Positions 24,973-34,087 are shown, numbered from the stretch's first letter. The stretch: 64,000 bases of DNA from Actinomadura chibensis NBRC 106107 (GCF_001552135.1 NZ_BCQP01000028.1:1-64000), one strand, 5' to 3'. Notes: generated by a model not told the origin, from the sequence alone. Made by a program: numbers and translations.

Positions 24973-25014
24973 GCGGCCGTCGCCCGGCGAACCGGATTGT
25001 CACCTCGACACGTT

Positions 25015-25041
25015 CCGGAATTCACAGGGACGCAATTTCGG
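25015..25041 (+). promoter_or_regulatory. Leader hairpin before exported protein start
   Basis: CCGGAATT (25015-25022) pairs with AATTTCGG (25034-25041), including one G-U pair, with an 11-base loop that contains the only purine-rich stretch (AGGGA) before the ATG at 25049. Confidence 0.4.
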
Positions 25042-25048
25042 CCGCCTA

Positions 25049-26464
25049 ATGTCCTCGATCATGAAACCTTCCCCAGGCGCAGTGATCCTCGCGACGGCCG
25101 GAGCCCTGGCGGTTCCCCTGGTGGCGACCGTCCCGGCGGGCGCCGCCGCGCACGGTCCCGAGCCGATCGTGGTGCGGCGCGGCGGGCCCGCGCGCGGGCT
25201 GCCGTTCGTCGCGTCCCGGAGCGGGGAGGCGGTCGCGACGTTCACCGTCGCCGCGCCCGGCGTCTCGTGGGCGCGCAAGGGCGCCGAGGCCGCCGTGGTC
25301 GCCGTCGCCGTGGACGGGCGGCACGTCACCGACCTCGTCGTCCCGTCGGCGGAGCCGACCGCGCGCGGCGTCGCGCTCGGCCCCGTCCGGCGCGGCACGC
25401 ACCGGCTGACCTTCGCGTTCGCGAGCGCGGGGAGCGCGGCGGCGGCCCGGCGGGTCACCATCCGGCGGGCTCGGGCCGGGACGCCGCGCGCCGACCAGGT
25501 CGCGCTGCGGCACGCCCCGATCGTCGTCGGCCGCACGCTGCCGCAGCTCGGCGACGCCTACCAGAACGCCCGCACCGACACCCCGCTGCTGGCCTGGCAC
25601 GAGGAACTGCCCGCGACCACGCCCGGACACCGAGTCTTGGAGTACTCGGTGGTGTGGAGCAACGAGGACGGCGGCACCGACACCCCCGCCCTGATGGCCC
25701 GCTGGGGACGCACCACCGACATCGAGTGGGTGTACCGGGTCGAGGTGGACGCGGCCGGGCGGCGCGTCCCCGGAACCGGCGTCTACCAGGCCCCCAACCA
25801 CCAGACGCTCGCGTTCGCCGGACGATACGAGGGCGACCACCCGCTCCTCCAGACGTGCACGGTGAACAACAACATGTGCGACACCGTCACCCCGGACGCG
25901 AAACTGCGCTTCTTCCTCGACTCGACGCCGACCCGTCCGGCCGACCGCGCCCGCGAAGTCGTCATGGACCGCTCGCCCTGGACGTATCCGGTGATGGCCC
26001 AGGAAATGGTCCGCGAAAACAAGATCGAGAATCCGCCGGACCCGAAGACCCCGCAGGTCGGAGACCAGCGCACCTACCTTTTCCTCGAATTCAAGAAGCG
26101 GACCGGCGCGCCCACCGGGATCGGCTCGGCCCCCGGAGTGTCGGTCGGCGTCCGGCTCAAGCGCGACCCGGGCACGCTCTACCGCTCCGACCATTCGACG
26201 CCGTCGTGGTCGATCGAGCGGGACCTGCCCGCCGCCACCACCGTCGAACTCCCGGCCGGTACGAAGATCGCGGACATCGCGGGCGTCGAGGCGGTCCGGC
26301 AGCCGATGGGCGCGGGCGACAACGGCGCCCCCGCCACGGTGACCTCGATCAACCGCGGCTTCTTCCTCGACGCCGGGTACCTGCCGCAGGCGTCCGGGAT
26401 CGCGTGGACGGGGTCGGTCACGCTGACGCCCGCGTCCCCGTCCGCCGTGCTCTGGAAGCCCTGA
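25049..26464 (+). CDS. Exported protein of unknown function, about 470 residues
   Basis: A 471-residue protein with a signal peptide (hydrophobic AVILATAGALAVPLVATV, cleavage near AGAAA at residue 35). The mature part is rich in beta-strand patterns; it contains NNNMCD and other Asn-rich turns. The central part HRVLEYSVVWSNEDGGTDTP resembles sequence seen in uncharacterised streptomycete secreted proteins, but I cannot assign a fold. ATG 25061 is an alternative start. Neither has a clear Shine-Dalgarno site, and a hairpin precedes it. It follows the glycosyltransferases by 76 bases and may belong to the same envelope system. Confidence 0.78.
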   Translation: MSSIMKPSPGAVILATAGALAVPLVATVPAGAAAHGPEPIVVRRGGPARGLPFVASRSGEAVATFTVAAPGVSWARKGAEAAVVAVAVDGRHVTDLVVPSAEPTARGVALGPVRRGTHRLTFAFASAGSAAAARRVTIRRARAGTPRADQVALRHAPIVVGRTLPQLGDAYQNARTDTPLLAWHEELPATTPGHRVLEYSVVWSNEDGGTDTPALMARWGRTTDIEWVYRVEVDAAGRRVPGTGVYQAPNHQTLAFAGRYEGDHPLLQTCTVNNNMCDTVTPDAKLRFFLDSTPTRPADRAREVVMDRSPWTYPVMAQEMVRENKIENPPDPKTPQVGDQRTYLFLEFKKRTGAPTGIGSAPGVSVGVRLKRDPGTLYRSDHSTPSWSIERDLPAATTVELPAGTKIADIAGVEAVRQPMGAGDNGAPATVTSINRGFFLDAGYLPQASGIAWTGSVTLTPASPSAVLWKP

Positions 26465-26489
26465 CGCGCCCTGACGCGCCCGGGGGCGG

Positions 26490-26687
26490 TCAGCCCGACA
26501 GCGCCCGGCGCGCGTCCCGCTCGACCAGGATCGGGACGAAGTCGCGCACCGGGCGCCCGTCGAACCGGTGGTGGATCGCGCTGACCGCCTCGGCGACCTC
26601 GTCCGCGCCGTGCGTGTCGCCGTACGCCTTCATCAGCCGGGCGGTGACCTCGTTCATGGCCGTCTTCTCGCGCGCCGCAGTGTCCAT
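26490..26687 (-). CDS. Small three-helix-bundle dimerisation-type protein
   Basis: A 65-residue helical protein (TARLMKAYGDTHGADEVAEA, HRFDGRPVRDFVPILVERDARRAL). The pattern fits the actinomycete three-helix bundle dimerisation domain family, whose members are small and of unknown role. ATG at 26687 is favoured by GAGGAAG; 12 more codons upstream are open. Confidence 0.65.
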   Translation of the reverse strand: MDTAAREKTAMNEVTARLMKAYGDTHGADEVAEAVSAIHHRFDGRPVRDFVPILVERDARRALSG

Positions 26688-26828
26688 GTCCAAAATGCTT
26701 CCTCGGAAATGCGCGATGCGCAACGCCCCAGCGTCGGCGGATTTTCCCCGGTGACCGGATGCGGCCGGTCATAACGATTTGAGGCTAAAGGGTGCCGCTT
26801 TGGCGAGCGTCGGGTGAACGATGGCCCC

Positions 26829-27329
26829 ATGGGTGCGAGAGCCGGGCTCAACCGGCTTCCCTTTTCGAACGGCGCCAACCCCGGTACCCGTCTTGTCGAC
26901 CGGGTCGTGGACGAACTGTCCGGCTGGCCGGGGCTGCGGGTCTCCGCGGCGGAATGCGGCCCGGGATCGGCCTTGGCCCTGGGCACGCGGCAGATCGTCC
27001 ACTTACCCGGGGAGCACGAGGCGGAGCTGCGGCTCGGCGCGGCGGCGGTGCGGCGGCTGCGCCCGGCGCTCGACGAGTCCGGCCAGCTCATCCCCATAGC
27101 GGCGGACGAGCGGCCCGTCCACTCCCCGGCCGAGGGGGACGGGGAGGAGTGGGTGCGGATCCGGCTGGACGGCCACGCCGACGTCTCGCTGATCCTGTCG
27201 CTGGCCAGCCTCGCGATCGCCGCCGCGACCCGGACGATCGCCGGTCCCGAGCGCCGCGAGCCGCCCTGCCCGCGCGCCCGGCGGATCGCCGTCCTCGGCC
27301 TCTCCCGGCAGCCGCGCACACGGCCGTGA
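26829..27329 (+). CDS. Luciferase-domain (DUF5519-type) protein
   Basis: A 166-residue protein matching the small luciferase-domain family (DUF5519): a LSGWPGLRVSAAECGPGSALALG start, then QIVHLPGEHEAELRLG and EEWVRIRLDGHADVSLILSLASLAI. Despite the name, these proteins are not known to emit light in actinomycetes. GTG 26814 is an alternative start; neither codon has a strong ribosome binding site. It diverges from the small helical protein gene. Confidence 0.72.
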   Translation: MGARAGLNRLPFSNGANPGTRLVDRVVDELSGWPGLRVSAAECGPGSALALGTRQIVHLPGEHEAELRLGAAAVRRLRPALDESGQLIPIAADERPVHSPAEGDGEEWVRIRLDGHADVSLILSLASLAIAAATRTIAGPERREPPCPRARRIAVLGLSRQPRTRP

Positions 27330-27341
27330 GCCCTCCGGGCC

Positions 27342-28295
27342 TCACGGGAGCGGTGCCACCGAGCTGGCGTTGTCGAGCAGCAGGCGCGGCCGCCCGCCCC
27401 CGGACGCCGGGAGGGCCCACGTCTGGTTCTTGCCGTCGCTGAGCTGGATCGTGTAGGCGACGGTGTGATCGTCCAGCCAGACGGGCTGGTCGTCGACGCT
27501 GCGCGTCTCGGCGAGCGGCGCCGTCCGCAGCGTGGCGAGGTCGAGCGTCGACAGCCGCCAGCCCCGCTTCGGGTCGCCGCCGACCGCCGACTTGAAGGCG
27601 AGGCGCTTGCCGTCCGGCGACAGCGACGGGCACTCGACGCCGGGCGCGAGCGTCCGGACCGTCCGGGCCGCGAAGTCGCCCTGCACGAGGTACCGCCGGC
27701 CGCCCGTGGACAGCGTCGCGTAGAACCGGTTGTCGTCGGCGGCGAACGTGATGCCCCAGAAGTTGGCGTCCCGGTTCCGGTACGGGGCGCCGTCCTTGGT
27801 GATCGCGAAGTCCTCCAGGGACGTGACGAGCCGCCCCGTCCGCGTGTCGAGGACGCCCGCCCGCGTGGAGAACCCCGTGGTCGCGTAGCTGTGGCCGTCG
27901 ATGAACAGCGTCCAGGCGACCATCCGCCCGGACGCCGACACCCGCAGCCGGTTCGGGAACCCGGTGAGCGGGACGCGCCGCCGCTCGCGCAGCCCGGCGT
28001 CCATGACGACCAGCGCGCCCGCGCTCAGCGCCCCGACCGGGCGCAGGCAGGCGACCGTCCCGGCGGCGGCGTAGGCCCGGTCGCACTCCACCGGCGTCAC
28101 CCGCCGCGAGCTCGGCGGCGACGTGTAGGACAGCCGCCCGTTGGTGAGGAACTGGAGGCGGCGGCCGTCGCCCGTCCCGCCCGAGGTCCGGGCGGGCGCG
28201 GGGTCCGCGCCCTGGAACACCGTGTACGCGACGGCCACGGCCACGAGCAGCACGGACGAGACGACCAGGACGGCGACGCGGGAGCGGACGGTCAC
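27342..28295 (-). CDS. Membrane-anchored beta-propeller (TolB/WD40-like) protein
   Basis: A 317-residue protein with one N-terminal membrane segment (AVLVVSSVLLVAVAVAYTVF) and an outside domain made of repeated beta blades, for example CPSLSPDGKRLAFKS and WLDDHTVAYTIQLSDG, typical of PD40/TolB-like propellers. Two or more cysteines lie in the first blade (VECDRAYAAAGTVACLRP). GTG 28295 overlaps the upstream MFS stop by 4 bases, so it is co-translated with the transporter and may assist it. The true role is unknown. Confidence 0.8.
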   Translation of the reverse strand: MTVRSRVAVLVVSSVLLVAVAVAYTVFQGADPAPARTSGGTGDGRRLQFLTNGRLSYTSPPSSRRVTPVECDRAYAAAGTVACLRPVGALSAGALVVMDAGLRERRRVPLTGFPNRLRVSASGRMVAWTLFIDGHSYATTGFSTRAGVLDTRTGRLVTSLEDFAITKDGAPYRNRDANFWGITFAADDNRFYATLSTGGRRYLVQGDFAARTVRTLAPGVECPSLSPDGKRLAFKSAVGGDPKRGWRLSTLDLATLRTAPLAETRSVDDQPVWLDDHTVAYTIQLSDGKNQTWALPASGGGRPRLLLDNASSVAPLP

Positions 28296-29518
28296 GGGAC
28301 GACCCTTTCTGGCGAACGGAGCAGGAGACCGGTCCCGGCGAGGGCGGCGGCGCTGACGGCGGCGGCGGCGAGCAGCGCCGGGCGCGTGCCCCACACCTGC
28401 CACGCCACACCGAACAGCACCGACGACAGCAGGTAGGCGAGCGCCTGCGCGCTCTGCACGAGCGCGATGCCGGTCGTGCGGAGGGCGGCGGGGAGCAGCG
28501 GCCCGGCGAGCGCCATCAGCCCGCCGTCGGTGGCGGCGTAGAACGTCCCGTGCAGGACGACGGCCGCGCCGACCAGCCAGAGCCCGCCGCCGGGAGCGAG
28601 CCCGAGCAGCAGGTAGGTCGCGGTCAGCGTCAGGTAGCCGCCGAGCACGACCGGCAGCCGCCCGGCCCGGTCGGCGAGCAGGCCGAGCGGCGTGGCGAGC
28701 AGCAGGTACACGCCGCTCGTCGCGACCGCGAGCAGCGGGAACCAGCCGAGCGCGAGGTCCGCGCGCCGGGCGACGAGCAGGTAGGTGAAGCCGTCCCCGA
28801 TCGTCGCGAGCCCGAGCAGGACCGACGCGGGGACGAGCCGCCGGGCGGCGGGCCCGCGCAGCAGCTCCCGCCAGCGCAGCGCCTCGCGCGGCGGCTTCGG
28901 CCCCGGCGTGTCCCGGACGAACAGCACCAGCACCAGCACGCCGAGCAGCGCGACGCAGAAGCTCGTCATGATGACCGAGTCGTAGGAGCCGGGCGCGGCG
29001 GCGAGGACCGCGAGCGCGACGAGCGGACCGGCGAACGCCCCGGCGGCGTCCATCGTCCGGTGCACCCCGAACGCCCGGCCGAGCCGGTCGGGCGGCGTGG
29101 ACAGCGTGATGAGCGCGTCGCGCGGGGCGGTGCGCAGGCCCTTGCCCGCGCGGTCCGCGGTGATGGCGAGGCCGATCCCGACGCCCGAGCCCGCCGCGGC
29201 GAGCAGCCCGAGCTTCGCGGCGGCGGACGCGCCGTAGCCGAGCAGCGCCACCGGCTTGCGCCGGTCGACGCGGTCGGCCGCGTACCCGCCGACCAGCCGG
29301 AGCAGGACGGTCGCCCCGCCGTAGAGCCCGTCGACCGCCCCGTAGGCGGCCGGGCTGAACTGGAGTCCGACGACGAGGTACAGCGGCAGGATCGCGGTGA
29401 CCATCTCGGCGGAGACGTCCGTGATCAGGCTGACGGCGCCGAGGGCGACGACGTTGGCGGCGACGGGCCCCGCGCGGCGGTGGCCCCCCGCCGGGCGGGT
29501 GAGGGTGGAAAGGTACAC
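28292..29518 (-). CDS. MFS transporter
   Basis: A 408-residue major facilitator with about 12 hydrophobic helices. The loop between helices 2 and 3 reads GGYAADRVDRRKP, close to the MFS motif A (G-x-x-x-D-R-x-G-R). Substrate unknown; the GLRTAPRDALI segment is seen in exporters of the YfkF/proline-betaine-like group, a weak hint. GTG start preceded by GGAG. It is coupled to the beta-propeller gene downstream. Confidence 0.88.
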   Translation of the reverse strand: MYLSTLTRPAGGHRRAGPVAANVVALGAVSLITDVSAEMVTAILPLYLVVGLQFSPAAYGAVDGLYGGATVLLRLVGGYAADRVDRRKPVALLGYGASAAAKLGLLAAAGSGVGIGLAITADRAGKGLRTAPRDALITLSTPPDRLGRAFGVHRTMDAAGAFAGPLVALAVLAAAPGSYDSVIMTSFCVALLGVLVLVLFVRDTPGPKPPREALRWRELLRGPAARRLVPASVLLGLATIGDGFTYLLVARRADLALGWFPLLAVATSGVYLLLATPLGLLADRAGRLPVVLGGYLTLTATYLLLGLAPGGGLWLVGAAVVLHGTFYAATDGGLMALAGPLLPAALRTTGIALVQSAQALAYLLSSVLFGVAWQVWGTRPALLAAAAVSAAALAGTGLLLRSPERVVP

Positions 29519-29533
29519 GCCGGCTCCTAGGAA

Positions 29534-29564
29534 GGGCCCGGCGCGTCCCCGCCGCGCCGGGCCC
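29534..29564. terminator. Terminator after the secreted phosphoesterase
   Basis: GGGCCCGGCGCG (29534-29545) pairs with CGCGCCGGGCCC (29553-29564) with a 7-base loop, right after the phosphoesterase stop. Confidence 0.75.
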
Positions 29565-29570
29565 GGGACG

Positions 29571-30476
29571 TCAGTGACAGGTGGTGGTGCCGCTGTCGGC
29601 GTAGGTCTTCCCGGCCTGCGGGACGAACTGCCAGTCGTAGCTGTTCGCGTGCAGCGTCAGTTTCAGGACGCCGTACGTGTCGCTGTTCCTGGCCTCGCTG
29701 TTCGGCTGGATGGTGCCGAACGAGTAGTGGCTCGCCCCGCCCATCCCGGCGACGAACTCGCGGATGCCGCGCGCGGGGTCGGCGGCGCCGCTCGGGTTCA
29801 TCGGCGCGAACCGCTCGTACTGGTGGTTGTGCCCGGTGACGATGACGTCGGCGTTGTTGTCGTAGAGCGCCTGCACCAGCGGGGCCACGCCGGTGTAGGG
29901 CGCGTGGTTCGCGCCGGACGTCCACCGGGGGTGGTGCCAGTAGGCGATGGTGCACGGCCTCGGGTTGGCGGCGAGGTCGGCGCGCAGCCACGTCTCCTGC
30001 GCGCCGCCCGCCGCGCAGCCGCCGCTGATCGACGCGCAGTTGGAGTTGAGGGCGACGACGTGCCAGTTGTCGCCGATGTTGTAGGAGTAGTAGCCCTTGG
30101 TCGGGTCGCCCGCCGCCGCGCCGAAGTACCCGTAGTACCCCGTGGCGCCGGACGTGTTGTAGTCGTGGTTGCCGGGCGACGGCCGGGTGCGGGCCTTGTG
30201 CCGTCCCCACGTCGGGTTGTAGTAGGTGTTGAACTCGCTGGTCGTGCCGCTGTCGTAGACGTTGTCGCCGGTGGTGAAGACCGTTCCGGGGATGGAGTCG
30301 AGCAGCGCCGCGGTCGCGGTGTCGCCGCTGCCGGAGTTGCTGATGTCGCCGGCGCCGACGAGGACCGGGTCGGCCGCCGCCGAGGCCGCGCCGCCCGGCA
30401 GCGTGACCGCCGCGATCGCGGCGGCGCCGAGGACGCCCGTGAGGACGGTCGCGAGCACGCTTCTGCTTGGGGCCAT
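29571..30476 (-). CDS. Secreted metallophosphoesterase
   Basis: A 301-residue secreted enzyme. A signal peptide ends near residue 34 (AASA). The calcineurin-like metal motifs are all present in order: GAGDIS, GDNVYDSG, GNHDYN, HHPRW and GHNHQYER. This is the dimetal-centre pattern of purple-acid-phosphatase-like phosphodiesterases. ATG 30476 follows AAAGGAG. It probably releases phosphate from organic phosphates outside the cell. The leader can fold (30488-30524). Confidence 0.9.
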   Translation of the reverse strand: MAPSRSVLATVLTGVLGAAAIAAVTLPGGAASAAADPVLVGAGDISNSGSGDTATAALLDSIPGTVFTTGDNVYDSGTTSEFNTYYNPTWGRHKARTRPSPGNHDYNTSGATGYYGYFGAAAGDPTKGYYSYNIGDNWHVVALNSNCASISGGCAAGGAQETWLRADLAANPRPCTIAYWHHPRWTSGANHAPYTGVAPLVQALYDNNADVIVTGHNHQYERFAPMNPSGAADPARGIREFVAGMGGASHYSFGTIQPNSEARNSDTYGVLKLTLHANSYDWQFVPQAGKTYADSGTTTCH

Positions 30477-30728
30477 GTCCGCTCCTTTGCGGGGGAATTG
30501 GGCGTTCCGGACGGTAATTCCGCAGTTACACGTCCCGGCGAGGGCCCGGCGAGCGGCCGCCATCCAGCGGGTGAATGACGCCGGAGAACAAAGATCCGTA
30601 AAAATCCGGAGTCAGGAATTGAGGGCGTCCCGGCCCCGGGATAACCCCGAACCGGAAATTGAAAAGCACAGTTATCGAGCTGATTTCCGGGCGGTGGGAC
30701 GAACCATTTCCGTGGCGTCCCATCCCGA
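30477..30728. other. Intergenic region, no gene seen
   Basis: This stretch holds the leader and probable promoter of the phosphoesterase, including a weak hairpin at 30488-30524 (GGAATT/AATTCC plus TGC/GCA with a 3-base bulge) beside its AAAGGAG site. No open frame here has convincing codon bias, and no repeats stand out. Confidence 0.5.
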
Positions 30729-31000
30729 ATGCGCCAGGACGGGGCGCCCGGACCAGGCCCCCTCACCCCGTCGGCTGGTCGCGTACCTCGGGATCGCTCG
30801 ACCCCCGACGGCACGCCCCGCGAGTCGCCGGACTTCTACGTCCGGCCCGGCACCCGCGTGTGGATCCGGGCTGGCGATCGACGACGCGGACGGCGTGCTC
30901 CGCGTCGCCGACACCGCGACCGGCGAGATCGTCACCGGCGTCCGCGCCGAGGCGGCGTCCTACGCCTCGCTCACCCGGTTCCATCCGCCGGAATCGACGG
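30729..31000 (+). pseudogene. Probable frameshifted gene fragment
   Basis: Codon-third-position GC is strong in one frame up to VRPGTRVWIR (ending 30869) and continues in the next frame from LAIDDADGVLRVADTATG (from 30871). Removing one G from the GGG run at 30868-30870 joins them into one frame. The bias fades after about 31000. I cannot name the family. It is either a decayed gene or a sequencing error in a G run. Confidence 0.4.
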
Positions 31001-31145
31001 GGTGCCCGAAACGGCGGATCGGCCGGAAGGCCAGGGCGATGTCGTCGGGACGAACGGACTTCTGTCCCGATGGCAGGTGGGCGGCATCCGCGCTGGAGGA
31101 ATGGTCTTCGCCAGGGGGTCGGCCCGAGAGCCGAAAGGGTCCGCC

Positions 31146-31718
31146 ATGCTGCACGGCATCGACGTGGCTTCCTACGAGCCCACCTTCGACACCGACGAGC
31201 TGGACTTCGTGATCGTCAAAGCGACCGAAGGACGCACCTACACCAATCCCTACCGGGCCAAGCAGGCCAGGCGGGCCCGCGACGCCGGATGCGTGGTGGG
31301 CTTCTACCATTTCCTGCGCGGCCGCCGGGGAATCCGCCTGGCCCGGATCAAGGCCCAGGCCAAGTACTTCGTCGAGCACTGCGGCGCCGAGGACGGCGAC
31401 ATCCTCGCCCTCGACTGGGAGTCCGACCCGAAGGGGCGCCTCCCCACCACCGCGCAGAAGGACAAGTTCCTGCACGAGGTGAAGAAGCTCCGTCCCGGCC
31501 ACCGGCTGGTCCTCTACTGCAACCGCGACCTGTGGACGAGGAAGAGCACCACCGACTACAGGGCCGACGGGCTCTGGATCGCCGACTACCGCAAGGCCGG
31601 CGAGCCGAAGATCCGGGACGAGTGGCTCTTCCACCAGTACACCTCGGAGCCGATCGACAAGAACGTCGCCGACTTCAAGAGCCGCGACGCCCTCAAGGAG
31701 TGGGCGTCCGGCGGCTGA
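31146..31718 (+). CDS. GH25 lysozyme (muramidase)
   Basis: A 190-residue glycoside hydrolase family 25 domain: GIDVASYEP with Asp6, IVKATEG, and LALDWES with Asp90 and Glu92 of the DxE catalytic pair. It hydrolyses muramic acid beta-1,4 bonds of peptidoglycan. No signal peptide or binding domain is visible, unlike secreted GH25 enzymes, so release or a cytoplasmic/phage-like role is possible. ATG 31146 follows GAAAGGG. Its 3' end overlaps the convergent AlkD-like gene by 26 bases. Confidence 0.88.
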   Translation: MLHGIDVASYEPTFDTDELDFVIVKATEGRTYTNPYRAKQARRARDAGCVVGFYHFLRGRRGIRLARIKAQAKYFVEHCGAEDGDILALDWESDPKGRLPTTAQKDKFLHEVKKLRPGHRLVLYCNRDLWTRKSTTDYRADGLWIADYRKAGEPKIRDEWLFHQYTSEPIDKNVADFKSRDALKEWASGG

Positions 31719-32367
31719 CCATCTCGTTGATCCAGACGGGCGCGAACGGCGACGTGCAGTTCGGGGGAGTCGGGTAGTCCTTGAGCACCTCCAGGCGCTC
31801 GCCGATGCCGATCGCGCGGGCGCGGTGCTCGGCGTGCTCGATCCCGATATGGCTCAGGCACTCGTTCATCGCCCATTGCAGGCGGTCCGGCGCGTCCTTC
31901 ATCGTCGCCTCGATGATGTCGAGGAGGCCGCCGAGGTCGAGGCCCTCGGGCTTCTTCCGGACGCGTTCGCTCGTCAAAGCCCAACCGGCGCTCGCGACCA
32001 CCGGATCCGGGTCGGCGAACCACGCCAGGCGCAGTTCCTCCGAATGGGGGCTCTTCTTCACCACGTAGTTCACGAGCCAGTCGTGGACCTTCGGCGTGCG
32101 CGCCTGGCGCAGCATGGCGTCCAGTTCGTCGCGCCCGAACGCCTTCGGACGGCAGATCAGGAGCGCCAGCAGCCGCGCCGCGCCGTCGCCGGTCTCCCAG
32201 AGCCGCAGCGCGAGGTCGTGCTGCGTCTTCAGCCGCTTCGCGACCGCCCGCAGCTTGCCGAGGTTCACGCCGTGGTCGTCGCCGTGCCGCTCGTTCACCC
32301 CGCGTGTCTTCGGGTCGTCGAGCCCGGCCAACTCGGCCATCACCTCGGCCAGCGTCTCCTCCGCCAC
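31693..32367 (-). CDS. DNA alkylation repair-like HEAT-repeat protein (AlkD family)
   Basis: A 224-residue all-helical protein: LGKLRAVAKRLKTQHDLALRLWETGD and later WAMNECLSHIGIEHAEHRARA match the AlkD-like family of HEAT-repeat DNA glycosylases for alkylated bases. The helix ERLEVLKDYPTPPNCTSPFAPVWINEMVS near the C-terminus is common in this actinobacterial subfamily. GTG 32367 follows GGAGGG; 29 more upstream codons are open without support. Whether it has glycosylase activity is not proven. Confidence 0.82.
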   Translation of the reverse strand: MAEETLAEVMAELAGLDDPKTRGVNERHGDDHGVNLGKLRAVAKRLKTQHDLALRLWETGDGAARLLALLICRPKAFGRDELDAMLRQARTPKVHDWLVNYVVKKSPHSEELRLAWFADPDPVVASAGWALTSERVRKKPEGLDLGGLLDIIEATMKDAPDRLQWAMNECLSHIGIEHAEHRARAIGIGERLEVLKDYPTPPNCTSPFAPVWINEMVSRRTPTP

Positions 32368-32589
32368 ACTTGCCTCCCTCCGACGCCGGTCACATGCGGG
32401 CTCAAGACTACGACCGGGTTCGGACGGCGCGCTGACCAGCGGAACGGCGCGCAACTCCGATCGTGCTCAGCGTCCGTGCGGCGCCGTGACCGGGGACGAT
32501 CGGGGTGCTCGCGGGTGTCCGCTACCGGTCATCGGCGCGCTCACCGATTGTGATTGATGATCCCCATAGCGTTACCTACGCTCGGGGCC

Positions 32590-33660
32590 ATGGCGATACC
32601 GACCGAGCAGATCGGCAGCATTCCCCGACCCCCTGAACTGTTGGCCGCGATGACCGCCCACGCCGCCGGGGAGGTCGGCGACGCCGACCTCGCCGCCGCG
32701 CGGGACGCGGCCGTCCGCGACACCATCCAGCGGCTGGAGGCGACGGGCTCGCCGGTCGTCACCGACGGCGAGCAGTCCAAGCCCAGCTTCGCCACCTACC
32801 CGATCGCCGGTCTCCCCGGCCTCGCGCCCGAGGGCGTGGTCATCCCGTTCGCGGACGGTCACCAGCGGCAGCTGCCCGTCCTGACCGAGGGGCCGTTCCG
32901 CTACCAGGTCCACGCCGCCACGTTCTACGCGGTCGCGGCGGAGCACGCGCGGGTGCCCGTCAAGCAGGCCGTCATCGCGCCGTCCGCGCTCAGCCTCCTC
33001 TACCCGCCGGACGGCGTCCCCGGGTACCCGCGCGAGGCGTTCCTGTCCGACCTGGTGAACGAGGCCGAGGCCGACATCCGGGGGCCGCTGGACGCCGGGG
33101 CCCACGCCGTCCAGCTCGACTTCACCGAGGGCAGGCTCTCGCTTAAGCTCGACCCGAGCGGCGGCGTCCTGGACGACTTCGTCGCGCTCAACAACCGGGT
33201 CCTGGAACGCTTCGGCGCCGCCGAGCGCGCCCGGATCGGGGTGCACACCTGCCCCGGCGGCGACCAGGACTCCACCCACAGCCTGGACGTCGACTACGCC
33301 GGGCTGCTGCCCAAGCTGTTCCAGCTCAAGGCCGGGAACTTCTACGTCCAGCTCGCGAGCGAGGACGACCCGGAGAAGGTCCTCGCCGTCATCGCCGAGC
33401 ACCTGCCCGCCGACGCCCGCGTCTTCATCGGGGTGACCGACCCGATCGACCCCCGGGTCGAGACGCCGGAGCAGGTCCGCGACCGGGTGCTCGCCGCGGC
33501 CCGGCACCTGCCGGTCGACCGCCTCGGCACCTGCGACGACTGCGGCTTCTCGCCGTTCGCGGACGACACCTCCACCTCCCGCGAGATCGCCTTCGCCAAG
33601 ATCGCCGCCCGCGTCCAGGGCACCGCCCTCGCCGCCCGGGAACTCGGCCTGACGGGCTAG
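32590..33660 (+). CDS. MetE-like cobalamin-independent methyltransferase
   Basis: A 356-residue protein of the short MetE C-terminal-domain family (methionine synthase II type): an IGSIPRPPEL start, LDFTEGRLSLKLD, HTCPGGDQDSTHS and a late CDDCGFSPF, which supply the zinc-binding His and Cys residues. It lacks the N-terminal half of full MetE, so the methyl donor is probably not folate polyglutamate but another methyl compound. ATG 32590 gives the best family-aligned start. It is monocistronic, ending at a strong hairpin. Confidence 0.85.
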   Translation: MAIPTEQIGSIPRPPELLAAMTAHAAGEVGDADLAAARDAAVRDTIQRLEATGSPVVTDGEQSKPSFATYPIAGLPGLAPEGVVIPFADGHQRQLPVLTEGPFRYQVHAATFYAVAAEHARVPVKQAVIAPSALSLLYPPDGVPGYPREAFLSDLVNEAEADIRGPLDAGAHAVQLDFTEGRLSLKLDPSGGVLDDFVALNNRVLERFGAAERARIGVHTCPGGDQDSTHSLDVDYAGLLPKLFQLKAGNFYVQLASEDDPEKVLAVIAEHLPADARVFIGVTDPIDPRVETPEQVRDRVLAAARHLPVDRLGTCDDCGFSPFADDTSTSREIAFAKIAARVQGTALAARELGLTG

Positions 33661-33678
33661 CGGCGCCGCCCCCCGCAC

Positions 33679-33713
33679 GCCCGTGCGGACGGCGCCCCGC
33701 CGTCCGCACGGGC
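33679..33713. terminator. Bidirectional terminator with 16-bp stem
   Basis: GCCCGTGCGGACGGCG (33679-33694) and its exact complement (33698-33713) with a 3-base loop separate the MetE-like gene from arsR. Confidence 0.82.
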
Positions 33714-33733
33714 CCCGCTCGTCCGGGCCCCGC

Positions 33734-34087
33734 TCAGCCGGGGAGCGTGAACAGCCCCGCCAGCCGGGTGAGGCGGTCGGGGATCGCCCGGTAGTAGACC
33801 CACGTCCCGCGGCGCTCGCCGTCGATCAGCCCGGCCTGGCGCAGCACCTTCAGATGGTGCGAGATCGTCGGCGCGGTCAGCGCGAACGGCACGGTCAGGT
33901 CGCACACGCACGCCTCGCCGCCCTCGGCCGAGGCGATCATGCTGAGCAGCCGCAGCCGGATCGGGTCGGACAGCGCCTTGAACACCCCGGCCAGCTCGAC
34001 CGCCTCCGCCTCGTCCAGCGCGGACGCGTTCAGCGGCGCGCAGCACGCCGAGGCGGTGACGTCCTCCACGACCAGCGACTTCGACAT
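33734..34087 (-). CDS. ArsR-family metalloregulatory repressor
   Basis: A 117-residue winged-helix repressor. Helix alpha-3 carries EACVCDL, the paired-Cys arsenic-sensing motif of ArsR proteins, and a SACCAPL segment near residue 10 adds two more cysteines. The recognition helix is ISHHLKVLRQAGLI. As(III) binding releases it from DNA. ATG 34087 starts MSKSL; the open frame upstream is unlikely. It is divergent from the ArsO-like gene and shares its operator. Confidence 0.93.
   Translation of the reverse strand: MSKSLVVEDVTASACCAPLNASALDEAEAVELAGVFKALSDPIRLRLLSMIASAEGGEACVCDLTVPFALTAPTISHHLKVLRQAGLIDGERRGTWVYYRAIPDRLTRLAGLFTLPG

Noticed and set aside
33425-33709. Minus-strand Arg-rich open frame over the MetE-like 3' end
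   Set aside because: It is a shadow of the MetE-like gene and runs over the terminator hairpin.
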